From positions 26,019 to 90,018 of the forward strand of contig NZ_JAAAMH010000013.1 of NCBI RefSeq assembly GCF_024105655.1: DNA of 64,000 bases. The letters run 5' to 3'. The notes beneath the pieces were generated by a model that saw only the letters and a program-made list of their open reading frames with translations, was not told the origin of the DNA and searched no databases. Both the position numbers and the translations under genes were made by a program. This stretch comes from Aliihoeflea sp. 40Bstr573 (GTDB lineage: Bacteria > Pseudomonadota > Alphaproteobacteria > Rhizobiales > Rhizobiaceae). Within the stretch, counting starts at the first letter, position 1. Every line of letters starts with the position of its first letter. Shown here piece after piece: positions 49,305 through 57,550 of this stretch.

Positions 49305-49893
49305 CCGATACCCGAGATTGTGCCGCTAAGTGCTTCACGGCTCGGCCAGCAATGTCAAGCCGAATGGGCACCAGCTTATTGAGGTGGAACAGCCATGATC
49401 GGAGCCTTTGACCCTCAGCGCAACGCGATCTCCCATCATGTCATGGACGGGCAGTGTCCAAGACATGAACCTCGACAGAGCTGATTGTGTCGAGACCGCT
49501 GGAAACAGCGCTGAAGAGCCGGAAGCATTCAGCAACGCGCCGCCCCCTGCCGAGTGAGCCGGAAGGGCACGTCGGCCGAAGGGTTTATGCAGTGCCTGTG
49601 TACACGCGCTCCGGAAATCCGTGCAGGATTAGCTGCCGGTGAAAACGCTAAGCGGCTCGGTGCAACTCTCGGTTTCGGCAAGCGGCCGTTATCTCCCAGG
49701 AAGCCGACATACCCTGCTACCAGTGGCTGCATTTCATCGTAATCGTTCAGGGCAACACGGAGGGGCGTGGAGGGCGCTACGCAACTGGGCGCATAGCGTC
49801 ATCCAATTGCGGTAGAATTACCAATTAAAGAGGGCATGCATAGCTGCGGCGTTGCGATCATCCTCGTTCGAGCCTGAACGAGGAGGCCATGTC
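49305..49893. other. Gene-poor gap before the exosortase cassette
   Basis: About 590 bases with no coding frame that looks like a real protein; small frames here have no recognisable features. The last 100 bases hold the dyad at 49805-49826 and are presumably the promoter region of the cassette. Confidence 0.6.
49805..49826. promoter_or_regulatory. Dyad, possible operator upstream of the exosortase substrate
   Basis: AATTG, GGTA, a GAAT centre, TACC and AATT form an imperfect palindrome of 22 bases, about 70 bases before the first gene of the cassette. Position and symmetry suggest a regulator-binding site. No regulator gene lies in the cassette itself, and no sigma-54 element was seen. Confidence 0.35.
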
Positions 49894-50124
49894 TTGTTTA
49901 TGTTGCGAATGCTTCTTGTAGCTCTTGTGCTCCCGGTACTTGCCGTCTCGGCGATGGCCGCCAAACCGCCCGATCGCGGCGACACGCCAGGTCTCGGATG
50001 GGGGCCTGGCGGATCGAAGAGGGCGATAGGAACCCCCGCGCCGGTGGCGGGTCTCGGGCTTCCCGTCGTTATTGCCGTTGGCGGGTATGTGTGGATCCGT
50101 CGCAGGCGAGCATCGAAGCTCTAG
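49894..50124 (+). CDS. Small secreted precursor with C-terminal exosortase sorting signal
   Basis: A precursor of about 76 residues. It consists of a signal peptide (MLRMLLVALVLPVLAVSAMA), a mature region of only about 25 residues rich in Gly, Pro and Lys (AKPPDRGDTPGLGWGPGGSK), and a tripartite C-terminus. That C-terminus has a TPAPVAGLGLP motif, a membrane helix and a basic RRRR end. This is the plan of PEP-CTERM-like sorting signals. A TTG at 49894 has AGGAGG seven bases upstream; the ATG at 49900 is the alternative. It lies 9 bases before the exosortase-like gene and is its probable substrate. No family name can be given. Confidence 0.6.
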   Translation: MFMLRMLLVALVLPVLAVSAMAAKPPDRGDTPGLGWGPGGSKRAIGTPAPVAGLGLPVVIAVGGYVWIRRRRASKL

Positions 50125-50133
50125 TGTGTCGTC

Positions 50134-51063
50134 ATGGATGCTCAGGAGACATCCCTGCCCGTCGCGCGAGATGCCGGCACAGACGTCCTGTGGTCAACGT
50201 TCCAGCCCGTGAGCAATTTCGCCGAATTGCAGCGCTTGTTGCCCGGTGCGGCAAGGCAACTGACCAGGTCAGCGCTTTTTGCGGCCTTGATGTCGATCGG
50301 GTTCCTTAATGGCGTAAGCGAGAAAGTGCTCAACGCGCTTGATAGCCAAGGCCTGGCTTTGGCCATTTTCGGCACGTTCGGCATCAGTGCGATCGTCTGG
50401 ATCGCCGCGTTCATGGGAATCAGGCTGTTGCTGGACACGGATGCGGGACCACCTCCAAGCCGAACCGATCTTGCAGTAGCCACTGTGGCATCGGCCGCCA
50501 TTCTGGCACCCGTCCCCTCTCTGAGCTGGCTTGCCATTTCAGGGATGGCCGCGCATCTCCTGTTCACCTCCCGATCACCCGGACCGACGCGCCGGGCCGC
50601 AGCGATCCTTCTCGCGATGACCATCCCGGTCTTCTGGTCACGGCTCTTGTTCGCTGCGGGCGGCAATGAGCTCCTGATCGCCGATGCGCTGATCGTCGGC
50701 ATGTTGGTTGGTACGGGCAGCGAGGGAAATACTGTCGCTCTGGCGGATGGATCTGGCTGGCTTTTCATCGCGGCTGGCTGTTCGTCCATCACCAACGTAT
50801 CGATTGCCATCCTCTGTTCAGTGCTCTTCGTGACTTCCTATGCAGAAGGATGGACGCTCAGAAGCATGGTTGTCGCCGGGCTTGCCTGTGCCGCCACGGT
50901 GCTCATCAATGTGATGCGCATTGCCCTGATCGGTCGCGACCCAAGCCTATACCCGATCGTGCATGGCCAAATCGGGGACACGCTGACGGGGTGGCTTACG
51001 CTGATCGTGATCGCAATGATCTGCACGATCGGGATGCGAACACATGCGTCTGCTACCCGCTAG
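50134..51063 (+). CDS. Exosortase/archaeosortase-family membrane protease
   Basis: A membrane protein of 309 residues with about eight hydrophobic helices. Candidate catalytic residues occur in the family's order: Cys216 (AAGCSSITNVSIAIL), Arg262 (INVMRIALIG) and His277 (HGQIGDTLTGWL). The N-terminal half is less conserved. Exosortases cut C-terminal sorting signals and transfer the protein to an envelope acceptor. The small precursor directly upstream carries such a signal. The subclass is not recognised, and it overlaps the next gene by 20 bases. Confidence 0.75.
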   Translation: MDAQETSLPVARDAGTDVLWSTFQPVSNFAELQRLLPGAARQLTRSALFAALMSIGFLNGVSEKVLNALDSQGLALAIFGTFGISAIVWIAAFMGIRLLLDTDAGPPPSRTDLAVATVASAAILAPVPSLSWLAISGMAAHLLFTSRSPGPTRRAAAILLAMTIPVFWSRLLFAAGGNELLIADALIVGMLVGTGSEGNTVALADGSGWLFIAAGCSSITNVSIAILCSVLFVTSYAEGWTLRSMVVAGLACAATVLINVMRIALIGRDPSLYPIVHGQIGDTLTGWLTLIVIAMICTIGMRTHASATR

Positions 51064-51508
51064 CCTCGCGATCGGCTTCGTTCTCGTTGCGAGCCTATCG
51101 ACCAAGTTCATGGCACCTGCGGCAAGCAATGATCCTGGCCTGGACCAAAATAATCGCGCGGTCATCGCCGCTCTGGACGGGCTGGGCTTTTCAACGGAAT
51201 TGGACGGAGGCTGGGTTCTCGGCACGCGCGGGGCGTGTCGGCTTCACGTCGCCGATGTCGAACCTCAGGGCTGGACCCGGTCATCCATACAGCGAGCCGC
51301 GGCGGGAAATCCGATCCACTACGCGTTTGCCGGACAGCTCTATGATGAACAGCCCATCCTGCGCACATCGTCCGCATATTACAGGCGGCGTCTGCTGGCA
51401 TATTTCCACATCAAGACCTCGCCAAAGTTCGCGCGAGCCATCGTCGTGGCGAACACATGTCCCAGTGAGGTGATCGACGAAATCAAACTGTTGGCTGCAA
51501 GGATCTGA
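51044..51508 (+). CDS. Unknown exported protein of the exosortase cassette
   Basis: A 154-residue protein with a signal or anchor helix (MRLLPASLAIGFVLVASLS), then an apparently soluble domain with two cysteines, one in GACRLHVADV and one in VANTCPSEV. It overlaps the exosortase gene by 20 bases, which implies coupled translation and a shared role. Exosortase loci often carry an EpsI-like partner; this protein is shorter and no convincing EpsI motif was seen, so it may be a new partner family. It was not recognised otherwise. Confidence 0.65.
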   Translation: MRLLPASLAIGFVLVASLSTKFMAPAASNDPGLDQNNRAVIAALDGLGFSTELDGGWVLGTRGACRLHVADVEPQGWTRSSIQRAAAGNPIHYAFAGQLYDEQPILRTSSAYYRRRLLAYFHIKTSPKFARAIVVANTCPSEVIDEIKLLAARI

Positions 51509-51655
51509 TGATGGCGCAGTCTGAAGTCGTCCGATGCCTGAAACCGGACAGTGCGGAAACGGCTCACGAAGAGACGGATCGATTTTCAGCGCCCCTGAGC
51601 TCGCTGGCAAGCGCTCTCACTTGCGAACGAAACGGAAACGAGCTTCAGTCGACCG

Positions 51656-53746
51656 ATGGTATCCCTGCTTTCCGATTCGCCGTCATTGCCTGCTGAGCAC
51701 ACCTATCTCGACACCCTCAATGCCGAGCAGCGACGGGCCGTCGAGCACGGCGATGGCGGTATCGCGGCAGCACTGCTGGTCATCGCCGGAGCAGGCTCCG
51801 GCAAGACCAACACCTTGGCACACCGGGTCGCTCATCTGATCGTCAAAGGCGCAGATCCGCGACGGATTTTGCTGATGACGTTCTCCCGGCGAGCAGCGAC
51901 CGAGATGCGCAGCCGCGTGGAGCGGATTGCCGCCAAGGTGATGGGCGAGAAGGCGAGCGTGTTGACTGAAGGGCTCGTATGGGCCGGCACCTTCCATGCG
52001 ATCGGAGCGCGTCTGTTGCGGGATTACGCGATCGAGATCGGCCTCGATCCGGCATTCACGATCCATGACCGCGAAGATTCGGCCGACCTGATGAACCTGG
52101 TTCGGCACGAGCTTGGATTCTCGAAGACGGAAAGCCGATTTCCAGCGAAGGGCACCTGCCTATCGATCTATTCGCGCGTCGTGAATGCGCAGGCCGAGCT
52201 CGAGCCGATCCTGGCGCGGCATTTCCCATGGTGCGTCGGCTGGGCGGACGAACTGAAGCAGCTCTTCGCCGCCTATGTCGAAACCAAGCAGGCGCAGAAC
52301 GTCCTCGACTATGACGACCTTTTGCTCTGGTGGGCGCAGATGTGCAGTGAGCCTGCGATCGCCGAGCATCTGTCGGCGAGGTTCGACCATATTCTCGTCG
52401 ACGAGTACCAAGACACCAATCGATTGCAGGCAACGATCCTTACGGCGATCAAGCCGGACGGTCGAGGCCTGACGGTCGTCGGCGACGACGCCCAGTCGAT
52501 CTACTCGTTCCGCGCGGCGGAAGTGCGTAACATTCTCGACTTTCCCAGCCTCTTTGCAGAGCCAGGTCAGGTCGTCACGCTCGACCGCAACTACCGGTCC
52601 ACATCCGGTGTCCTTGACGCGGCTAATGCCGTGATCGCGGCGGCGGCCGAGCGTTTCACCAAGGATCTTTGGACCGACAGGGGCGCGGGCGAGAAGCCAC
52701 GCCTGGTCACCGTCAAGGACGACGCCGAGCAGGCGAACTATGTGTGCGAGACCATATTGGCCGAGCGCGAAAGCGGCACAGTTCTGAAGGAGCAGGCGGT
52801 CCTGTTCCGCGCATCGCACCATTCGGGCCCGCTCGAGGTGGAGTTGACCCGCCGCAACATCCCGTTCGTCAAGTTCGGCGGTCTGAAGTTCCTCGATTCC
52901 GCGCATGTGAAGGACGTCCTCGCGGTCTTGCGTTTTGCGGAGAATCCAAAGGATCGCGTTGCAGCCTTTCGCGTCATGCAGCTCCTGCCAGGCATTGGAC
53001 CTTCCACCGCCTCGGCTGCGATGGAAGCGATGGAGCGGGCGCTCGATCCGGTTCTCGGCCTGCAATTCTTCCGCGCCCCGCAACGCGCCGAGGGCGACTG
53101 GTCCGGCTTCGTGGATCTGTTCGCCGGGTTGCGTACGCGTGCGTCATGGCCTGCCGACCTGGAACGCGTGCGCCTCTGGTACGAACCTCATCTGGAGCGC
53201 ATTCACGAGGATGTGCAGGTAAGGCGCAACGATCTCCTTCAGCTTGAGCAGATTGCGGCCGGACACCCGACGCGCGAGCGGTTCCTCACCGACCTGACGC
53301 TGGATCCGCCGAGCGCGACGAGCGACGAGGCCGGCCCACCGATGCTGGACGAAGACTATCTGATCCTGTCCACCATCCATTCGGCCAAGGGGCAGGAGTG
53401 GAAGAACGTTTTCGTTCTCAACGGCGTCGATGGATGCATTCCATCGGATCTGGGCGTTGGCGAGCGGGACGAACTCGAAGAGGAGCGACGGCTGCTGTAC
53501 GTCGCCATGACGCGTGCGAAGGATGCATTGCATCTGATCGCGCCGCAGCGCTTCTTTGTCCACGGTCAGGCGTCACGCGGTGACCGCCATGTCTACGCAT
53601 CCCGAACGCGCTTCATACCCGATCATATCCTCGATCGGTTCCAGCAGACTTCATGGCCGCCGCCGTCGGCAAACCACGGCATGCGTGGCGCGCAACCTGC
53701 GGTGCGAGTGGATTTGAAGGCCAAGATGCGCAGCATGTGGAGCTAG
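51656..53746 (+). CDS. UvrD/Rep-family ATP-dependent DNA helicase
   Basis: A superfamily 1A helicase of 696 residues. Motif I is GAGSGKTNTL near residue 46, motif Ia TFSRRAATEMRSR, motif II VDEYQDTN, motif III GDDAQSIYSFRAA, motif IV LDRNYRS, motif V TIHSAKGQEWKNVF and motif VI EERRLLYVAMTRAKD. It lacks a recombination nuclease domain. The gene stands alone after the exosortase cassette. Which UvrD-like subgroup it belongs to, and whether it belongs to a neighbouring system, cannot be decided. Confidence 0.92.
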   Translation: MVSLLSDSPSLPAEHTYLDTLNAEQRRAVEHGDGGIAAALLVIAGAGSGKTNTLAHRVAHLIVKGADPRRILLMTFSRRAATEMRSRVERIAAKVMGEKASVLTEGLVWAGTFHAIGARLLRDYAIEIGLDPAFTIHDREDSADLMNLVRHELGFSKTESRFPAKGTCLSIYSRVVNAQAELEPILARHFPWCVGWADELKQLFAAYVETKQAQNVLDYDDLLLWWAQMCSEPAIAEHLSARFDHILVDEYQDTNRLQATILTAIKPDGRGLTVVGDDAQSIYSFRAAEVRNILDFPSLFAEPGQVVTLDRNYRSTSGVLDAANAVIAAAAERFTKDLWTDRGAGEKPRLVTVKDDAEQANYVCETILAERESGTVLKEQAVLFRASHHSGPLEVELTRRNIPFVKFGGLKFLDSAHVKDVLAVLRFAENPKDRVAAFRVMQLLPGIGPSTASAAMEAMERALDPVLGLQFFRAPQRAEGDWSGFVDLFAGLRTRASWPADLERVRLWYEPHLERIHEDVQVRRNDLLQLEQIAAGHPTRERFLTDLTLDPPSATSDEAGPPMLDEDYLILSTIHSAKGQEWKNVFVLNGVDGCIPSDLGVGERDELEEERRLLYVAMTRAKDALHLIAPQRFFVHGQASRGDRHVYASRTRFIPDHILDRFQQTSWPPPSANHGMRGAQPAVRVDLKAKMRSMWS

Positions 53747-54476
53747 TACCGGGGTGGCGGACGACCAAGCTCACCCTCATGGCCGGCGCGTCGGTCTCCG
53801 CGACGTTCGACAGCTTCTCCACCGTCGACTGCGATCAACCTATTGGCCCATTGCAAGGGCCAATCTGTCATTCCGATTTCTGTGGCGAGATTGGCGACTG
53901 CTTCAGTCGTCGCGGTACCTCAGCGTGGTTGCCGCAATGTCGCTTACGAGCGGTGGCGGAGGTGATCTCAGCGGCCGCAATGAGGCGCGAAGCGGCGGCT
54001 TGAGGAACGAATGCGTTAGCGCGGACCGAGCCTGGAAATCGGTTTCCGCTTTGCGCCCCCTCCCGACCCCTCAGGCAAACTTTGCCCTTACCTGACAGCG
54101 GAAGTTGCGGTCGAGACGTCGCAGCGATCGGCATGCTGGCAGTCTGAAGCCCCTCCGTCGATAGCCGCGCTCCTGCCGGTCATACGCTCCAATCGATGTG
54201 TCGCCATCAAGAGGCCAAACCTGGCGCATCCCACGGCGGACCTGGAGGGCGTCGCCACAACTTGGGCGCGATAACTCGGGCGACTTTCTACACACCAATA
54301 AGTTATTCCTGCATCACTACAAATACCATAGGTATACCTTTCGAATATTCTGTTCAGCTCCAAGAATTACCGGATTCCCGCCGCAGGTTGGCCATAGTCG
54401 ATATCTAGGAGGTTAACGGGCGATCTAGAGGGCTTGGTGGTCATTAACCAAAAACAACAAATGGAGCATCAGGCTT
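53747..54476. other. Long non-coding stretch before the CAP-domain secretion operon
   Basis: Some 730 bases without a convincing gene. The part up to about 54280 has the usual high GC and holds short frames without family features. From about 54290 to 54476 the DNA becomes clearly AT-rich (runs such as AATAAGTTATT), then ends in a possible leader before the start at 54477. The AT-rich part is the likely promoter and control region of the secretion operon. Confidence 0.55.
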
Positions 54477-55682
54477 ATGTCGCAACACAGCGCAAATGAG
54501 CAATATTTACTAGAGCTTATCAATTCGGAGAGGGCCAAGGCAGGGGTTCAGCCGCTGGCCTTCGATACCGACCTCAGCGAATCCGCCGAAGATCACAGCC
54601 AGTGGATGCTGGCGACCGACACCTTCTCTCACACCGGGGTCGGCGGTTCGACCCCCACGGCGCGGATGAGAGACGCCGGATACAGCTTTAACGGGTCCTG
54701 GGCGAGCGGTGAGAACATCGCCTGGGCAACGACACGGAACCCGACCGGCACGGCAGACGAGGTTCTGCTCTTGCACAACAACCTCATGAACTCGCCGGGC
54801 CACCGCGCCAACATCCTCAATGGCAATTTCCGCGAAGTCGGCCTCGGGGTCGAGGTCGGCGATTATCGTGGCCGGGAAAGCGCCTTCGTCACCGAGAACT
54901 TTGCCAAGACGGGCTCCGACCTCTTCTTGACCGGCGTCGCGTTCGATGACCAGGACGGCGATGTCTTCTACGACCCGGGCGAGGGCCTTGGCGGCGTCAC
55001 CATCACGGCGAGAGACTCGGCTGGAACCATTTTCACCACCACCACGTCGGCCGCCGGTGGATACGATCTGGCGCTCAAGCCCGGCACCTATACGGTGACC
55101 TTCTCCGGGCCGGGCATCGAAAACACAGCCCAGAATGTCACGATCGGAAGCCGGAACGTGAAGCTCGATCTGGTCGATCCGGAACAGGCAGGCGACGTCG
55201 TGGCCGGCCCTGTCGATCCCGCTCCGGAACCGACGCCTGCGCCGCAGCCCGAGCCGACGCCAGCGCCAGAGCCGACACCCGCACCAGAGCCCGATCCGGT
55301 GCCTACTGCTCCGCAGTTCAGCGGCAATGACGGCTTCAGCGGGCTCGCCAGGTTCTTCGGCAGGTCGGGAGGAGACTTCTCGTTCAGCCGCACCCTAGCA
55401 GTGCACGAAGAAGGCGAAGCCGCTCCGGAAACGACCCCGCAGGTGGCCTTTGACGGGGATTCGATCTCCTTCCCGCGGCTCGGCAGGACCGCTGCCATCG
55501 AGCAGTTTGTTGAAGACGTGCAGGACACGGTTCGGGGCTCGGAGGACTACGGGGCCGACGTCCAGTTCCAGACCGATTGGGCCGAAGCCGCGCATTTGCC
55601 CGACGATGTCGATGCGTTCGCTTCGAAGCTTCTGGCGCAGTTCTCGGCGCATGCCAGCGCCAATGCAGACGCCGCCGCATAG
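54477..55682 (+). CDS. CAP-domain and SdrD B-like protein, probable type I secretion cargo
   Basis: A 401-residue protein with no N-terminal signal. Residues 8-143 are a CAP (SCP/PR1) domain with HSQWMLATDTFSH, GENIAWATT and NSPGHRANIL motifs. About 148-235 is an SdrD B-like (prealbumin-type) domain opening with GVAFDDQDGDVFYDPGEG. About 240-282 is a Pro/Glu linker with short P-E-P-x repeats, then a C-terminal domain of about 115 residues. It lies 80 bases before a type I exporter operon and no classical RTX nonapeptides are seen, so the secretion signal is probably in the C-terminal domain. Confidence 0.78.
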   Translation: MSQHSANEQYLLELINSERAKAGVQPLAFDTDLSESAEDHSQWMLATDTFSHTGVGGSTPTARMRDAGYSFNGSWASGENIAWATTRNPTGTADEVLLLHNNLMNSPGHRANILNGNFREVGLGVEVGDYRGRESAFVTENFAKTGSDLFLTGVAFDDQDGDVFYDPGEGLGGVTITARDSAGTIFTTTTSAAGGYDLALKPGTYTVTFSGPGIENTAQNVTIGSRNVKLDLVDPEQAGDVVAGPVDPAPEPTPAPQPEPTPAPEPTPAPEPDPVPTAPQFSGNDGFSGLARFFGRSGGDFSFSRTLAVHEEGEAAPETTPQVAFDGDSISFPRLGRTAAIEQFVEDVQDTVRGSEDYGADVQFQTDWAEAAHLPDDVDAFASKLLAQFSAHASANADAAA

Positions 55683-55762
55683 CTGGCGTCCACAGGCGGG
55701 TACCCGGCCACGGGTGCCCGCCCTTCCCACGGTTAGTGTGGTTCTCCCGAGGAGAGTTTCCT

Positions 55763-57550
55763 GTGTCCCTCAACGATCCTGAAGCGGCGCGCCCGCGAAC
55801 GGCCCCCGGTGCGGCCAGCAACCCGGCATTGTCCGAACTGACGGCCACACTGGCGCGTTTTCGCGGCGCCTTCCTGGCGGTGGCCGGCTTCAGCGGGCTG
55901 ATCAACATTCTGATGCTGTCCGGCTCCTTATTCATGCTCCAGGTTTACGACCGGGTTCTGCCGAGCCGCAGCGTGCCCACGCTCGTTGCCCTCATCATCC
56001 TCGTTGCGGTCCTCTACCTTTTCCAGGGCCTGCTCGACGCCATCCGTGGCCGTGTGCTGGCGCGCATCGGCAGCGGACTCGATGAACGGCTGGGCGAACG
56101 CACCTACCGCATCATGTCGCAGTTGCCGCTCGTCAGGGGACGTTCCGGCGAGGCGCTCCCGCAACCGACGAAAGACCTGGACCAGATCGGCAGTTTCCTC
56201 GCCAGCGGAGGTCCGGCGACACTGTTCGATCTGCCATGGATGCCGCTCTATATAGCGCTCTGCTTCAGCTTCCATCCCTGGCTCGGTCTGGCCGCCCTTG
56301 CCGGCGCCGGGATCCTGCTTGCGCTGACCCTGATGACGGAAAGAAGAGTACGGCAGCCAGCCCGACGGCTGGCGGGCATCGCGGCGACGCGAAGCAGCTT
56401 CGCGCAGGCAAGCGTCCGCAATGCGGAGGTGCTGGCTGCCATGGGCATGCGGTCCAACATGGCCATGCGGTGGGCCGAGACAAGCGAGCAGCATCGACGC
56501 GAGCAGATTCGGACAAGCGACGTCACCGGCACCACCGGTGCCATCTCCCGCGGCTTCAGAATGATGCTGCAATCGATCGTGCTGGCCATCGGCGCCTTGC
56601 TGGTCATCTACCAGGAGGCAACCCCCGGGGTGATCATCGCAAGTTCGATCCTGACAGCGCGTGCGCTTGCACCAGTCGAACTGGCGATCGCGCATTGGAA
56701 GAATTTTCTTTCCGCCCGCCAGAGCTGGAAACGGCTGAACGAACTCTTCAGTCAGTTTCCCGCCGAAGATTGTTCCATGCAGTTGCCGCCGCCGGCGGCC
56801 GAACTCTCGGTCGAGGGTATCAGTGTCGTGCCGCCCGGCAATCGCCGCGTCGTCGCCCAGGAGATTTCCTTTTCCCTGCGCGCCGGATCGACACTCGGAA
56901 TCGTCGGGCCCAGCGCTTCGGGCAAGTCTTCCCTGGCGCGTGCGCTCGTCGGCGTCTGGCCCACGGTTCGCGGCAAGATCCGCCTTGACGGAGCAGCCCT
57001 TGAACAATGGCCGGCAGATACGCTCGGACGCCATATCGGCTACCTGCCGCAAGATGTCGAACTCTTCGCCGGCACGGTCGCGCAGAACATTGCCCGGTTT
57101 GATCAGGCACCCGCCCCCGCCGCTATCGTCGCGGCGGCCAGGACGGCCGGCATGCATGAAGCGATCCTTCGGCTGCCGCAGGGCTACCAGACCCAGATCG
57201 GCGAAGGCGGTGCGGCCTTGTCGGCGGGACAGCGTCAGCGCATCGGCCTGGCGCGGGCGCTCTACGGCGACCCCTTCCTGATCGTCCTGGACGAGCCGAA
57301 CTCGAACCTCGACACCGAGGGCGACCATGCCCTCACCCAGGCGATACTCGCCGTGAAGCGTCGCGGCGGCGTGGTGGTCGTGATCGCTCACCGGCCAAGC
57401 GCGCTTGCGGCGGTCGATTTCCTGATGCTGATGGACGGGGGCCAGCAGCAGGGCTTCGGCACGCGCCAGGAGATCCTGCGAGGGGCGATGCAGTCGGTGC
57501 CGCCCAGAACGATCCAGCCAGCCCCGGCAGAGGAAAAGGTGACAGGATGA
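55763..57550 (+). CDS. Type I secretion ABC exporter (PrtD type)
   Basis: The inner-membrane ATPase of a type I secretion system. The start is a GTG at 55763 with a GAGGAGAG site. The 595 residues have a six-helix membrane domain (about 30-330) and a C-terminal ATPase with Walker A GPSASGKSS, signature LSAGQRQR, Walker B LIVLDEPNSNLD and the switch IAHRPS. It lacks an N-terminal C39 peptidase-like domain, so it is of the PrtD/RTX-exporter class. It overlaps the fusion-protein gene by 4 bases. Confidence 0.92.
   Translation: MSLNDPEAARPRTAPGAASNPALSELTATLARFRGAFLAVAGFSGLINILMLSGSLFMLQVYDRVLPSRSVPTLVALIILVAVLYLFQGLLDAIRGRVLARIGSGLDERLGERTYRIMSQLPLVRGRSGEALPQPTKDLDQIGSFLASGGPATLFDLPWMPLYIALCFSFHPWLGLAALAGAGILLALTLMTERRVRQPARRLAGIAATRSSFAQASVRNAEVLAAMGMRSNMAMRWAETSEQHRREQIRTSDVTGTTGAISRGFRMMLQSIVLAIGALLVIYQEATPGVIIASSILTARALAPVELAIAHWKNFLSARQSWKRLNELFSQFPAEDCSMQLPPPAAELSVEGISVVPPGNRRVVAQEISFSLRAGSTLGIVGPSASGKSSLARALVGVWPTVRGKIRLDGAALEQWPADTLGRHIGYLPQDVELFAGTVAQNIARFDQAPAPAAIVAAARTAGMHEAILRLPQGYQTQIGEGGAALSAGQRQRIGLARALYGDPFLIVLDEPNSNLDTEGDHALTQAILAVKRRGGVVVVIAHRPSALAAVDFLMLMDGGQQQGFGTRQEILRGAMQSVPPRTIQPAPAEEKVTG

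Noticed and set aside
51508..51696. Short frame between exosortase cassette and helicase
   Set aside because: No ribosome site, no features, and it overlaps the helicase start.
55240..55320. Pro-Glu repeats as a tandem DNA repeat or PEP-CTERM signal
   Set aside because: They are a short protein linker in the middle of the CAP protein, not at its C-terminus, and no membrane helix follows.
54477..55682. RTX calcium-binding nonapeptides in the CAP protein
   Set aside because: No GGxGxDx repeats were found in the sequence.
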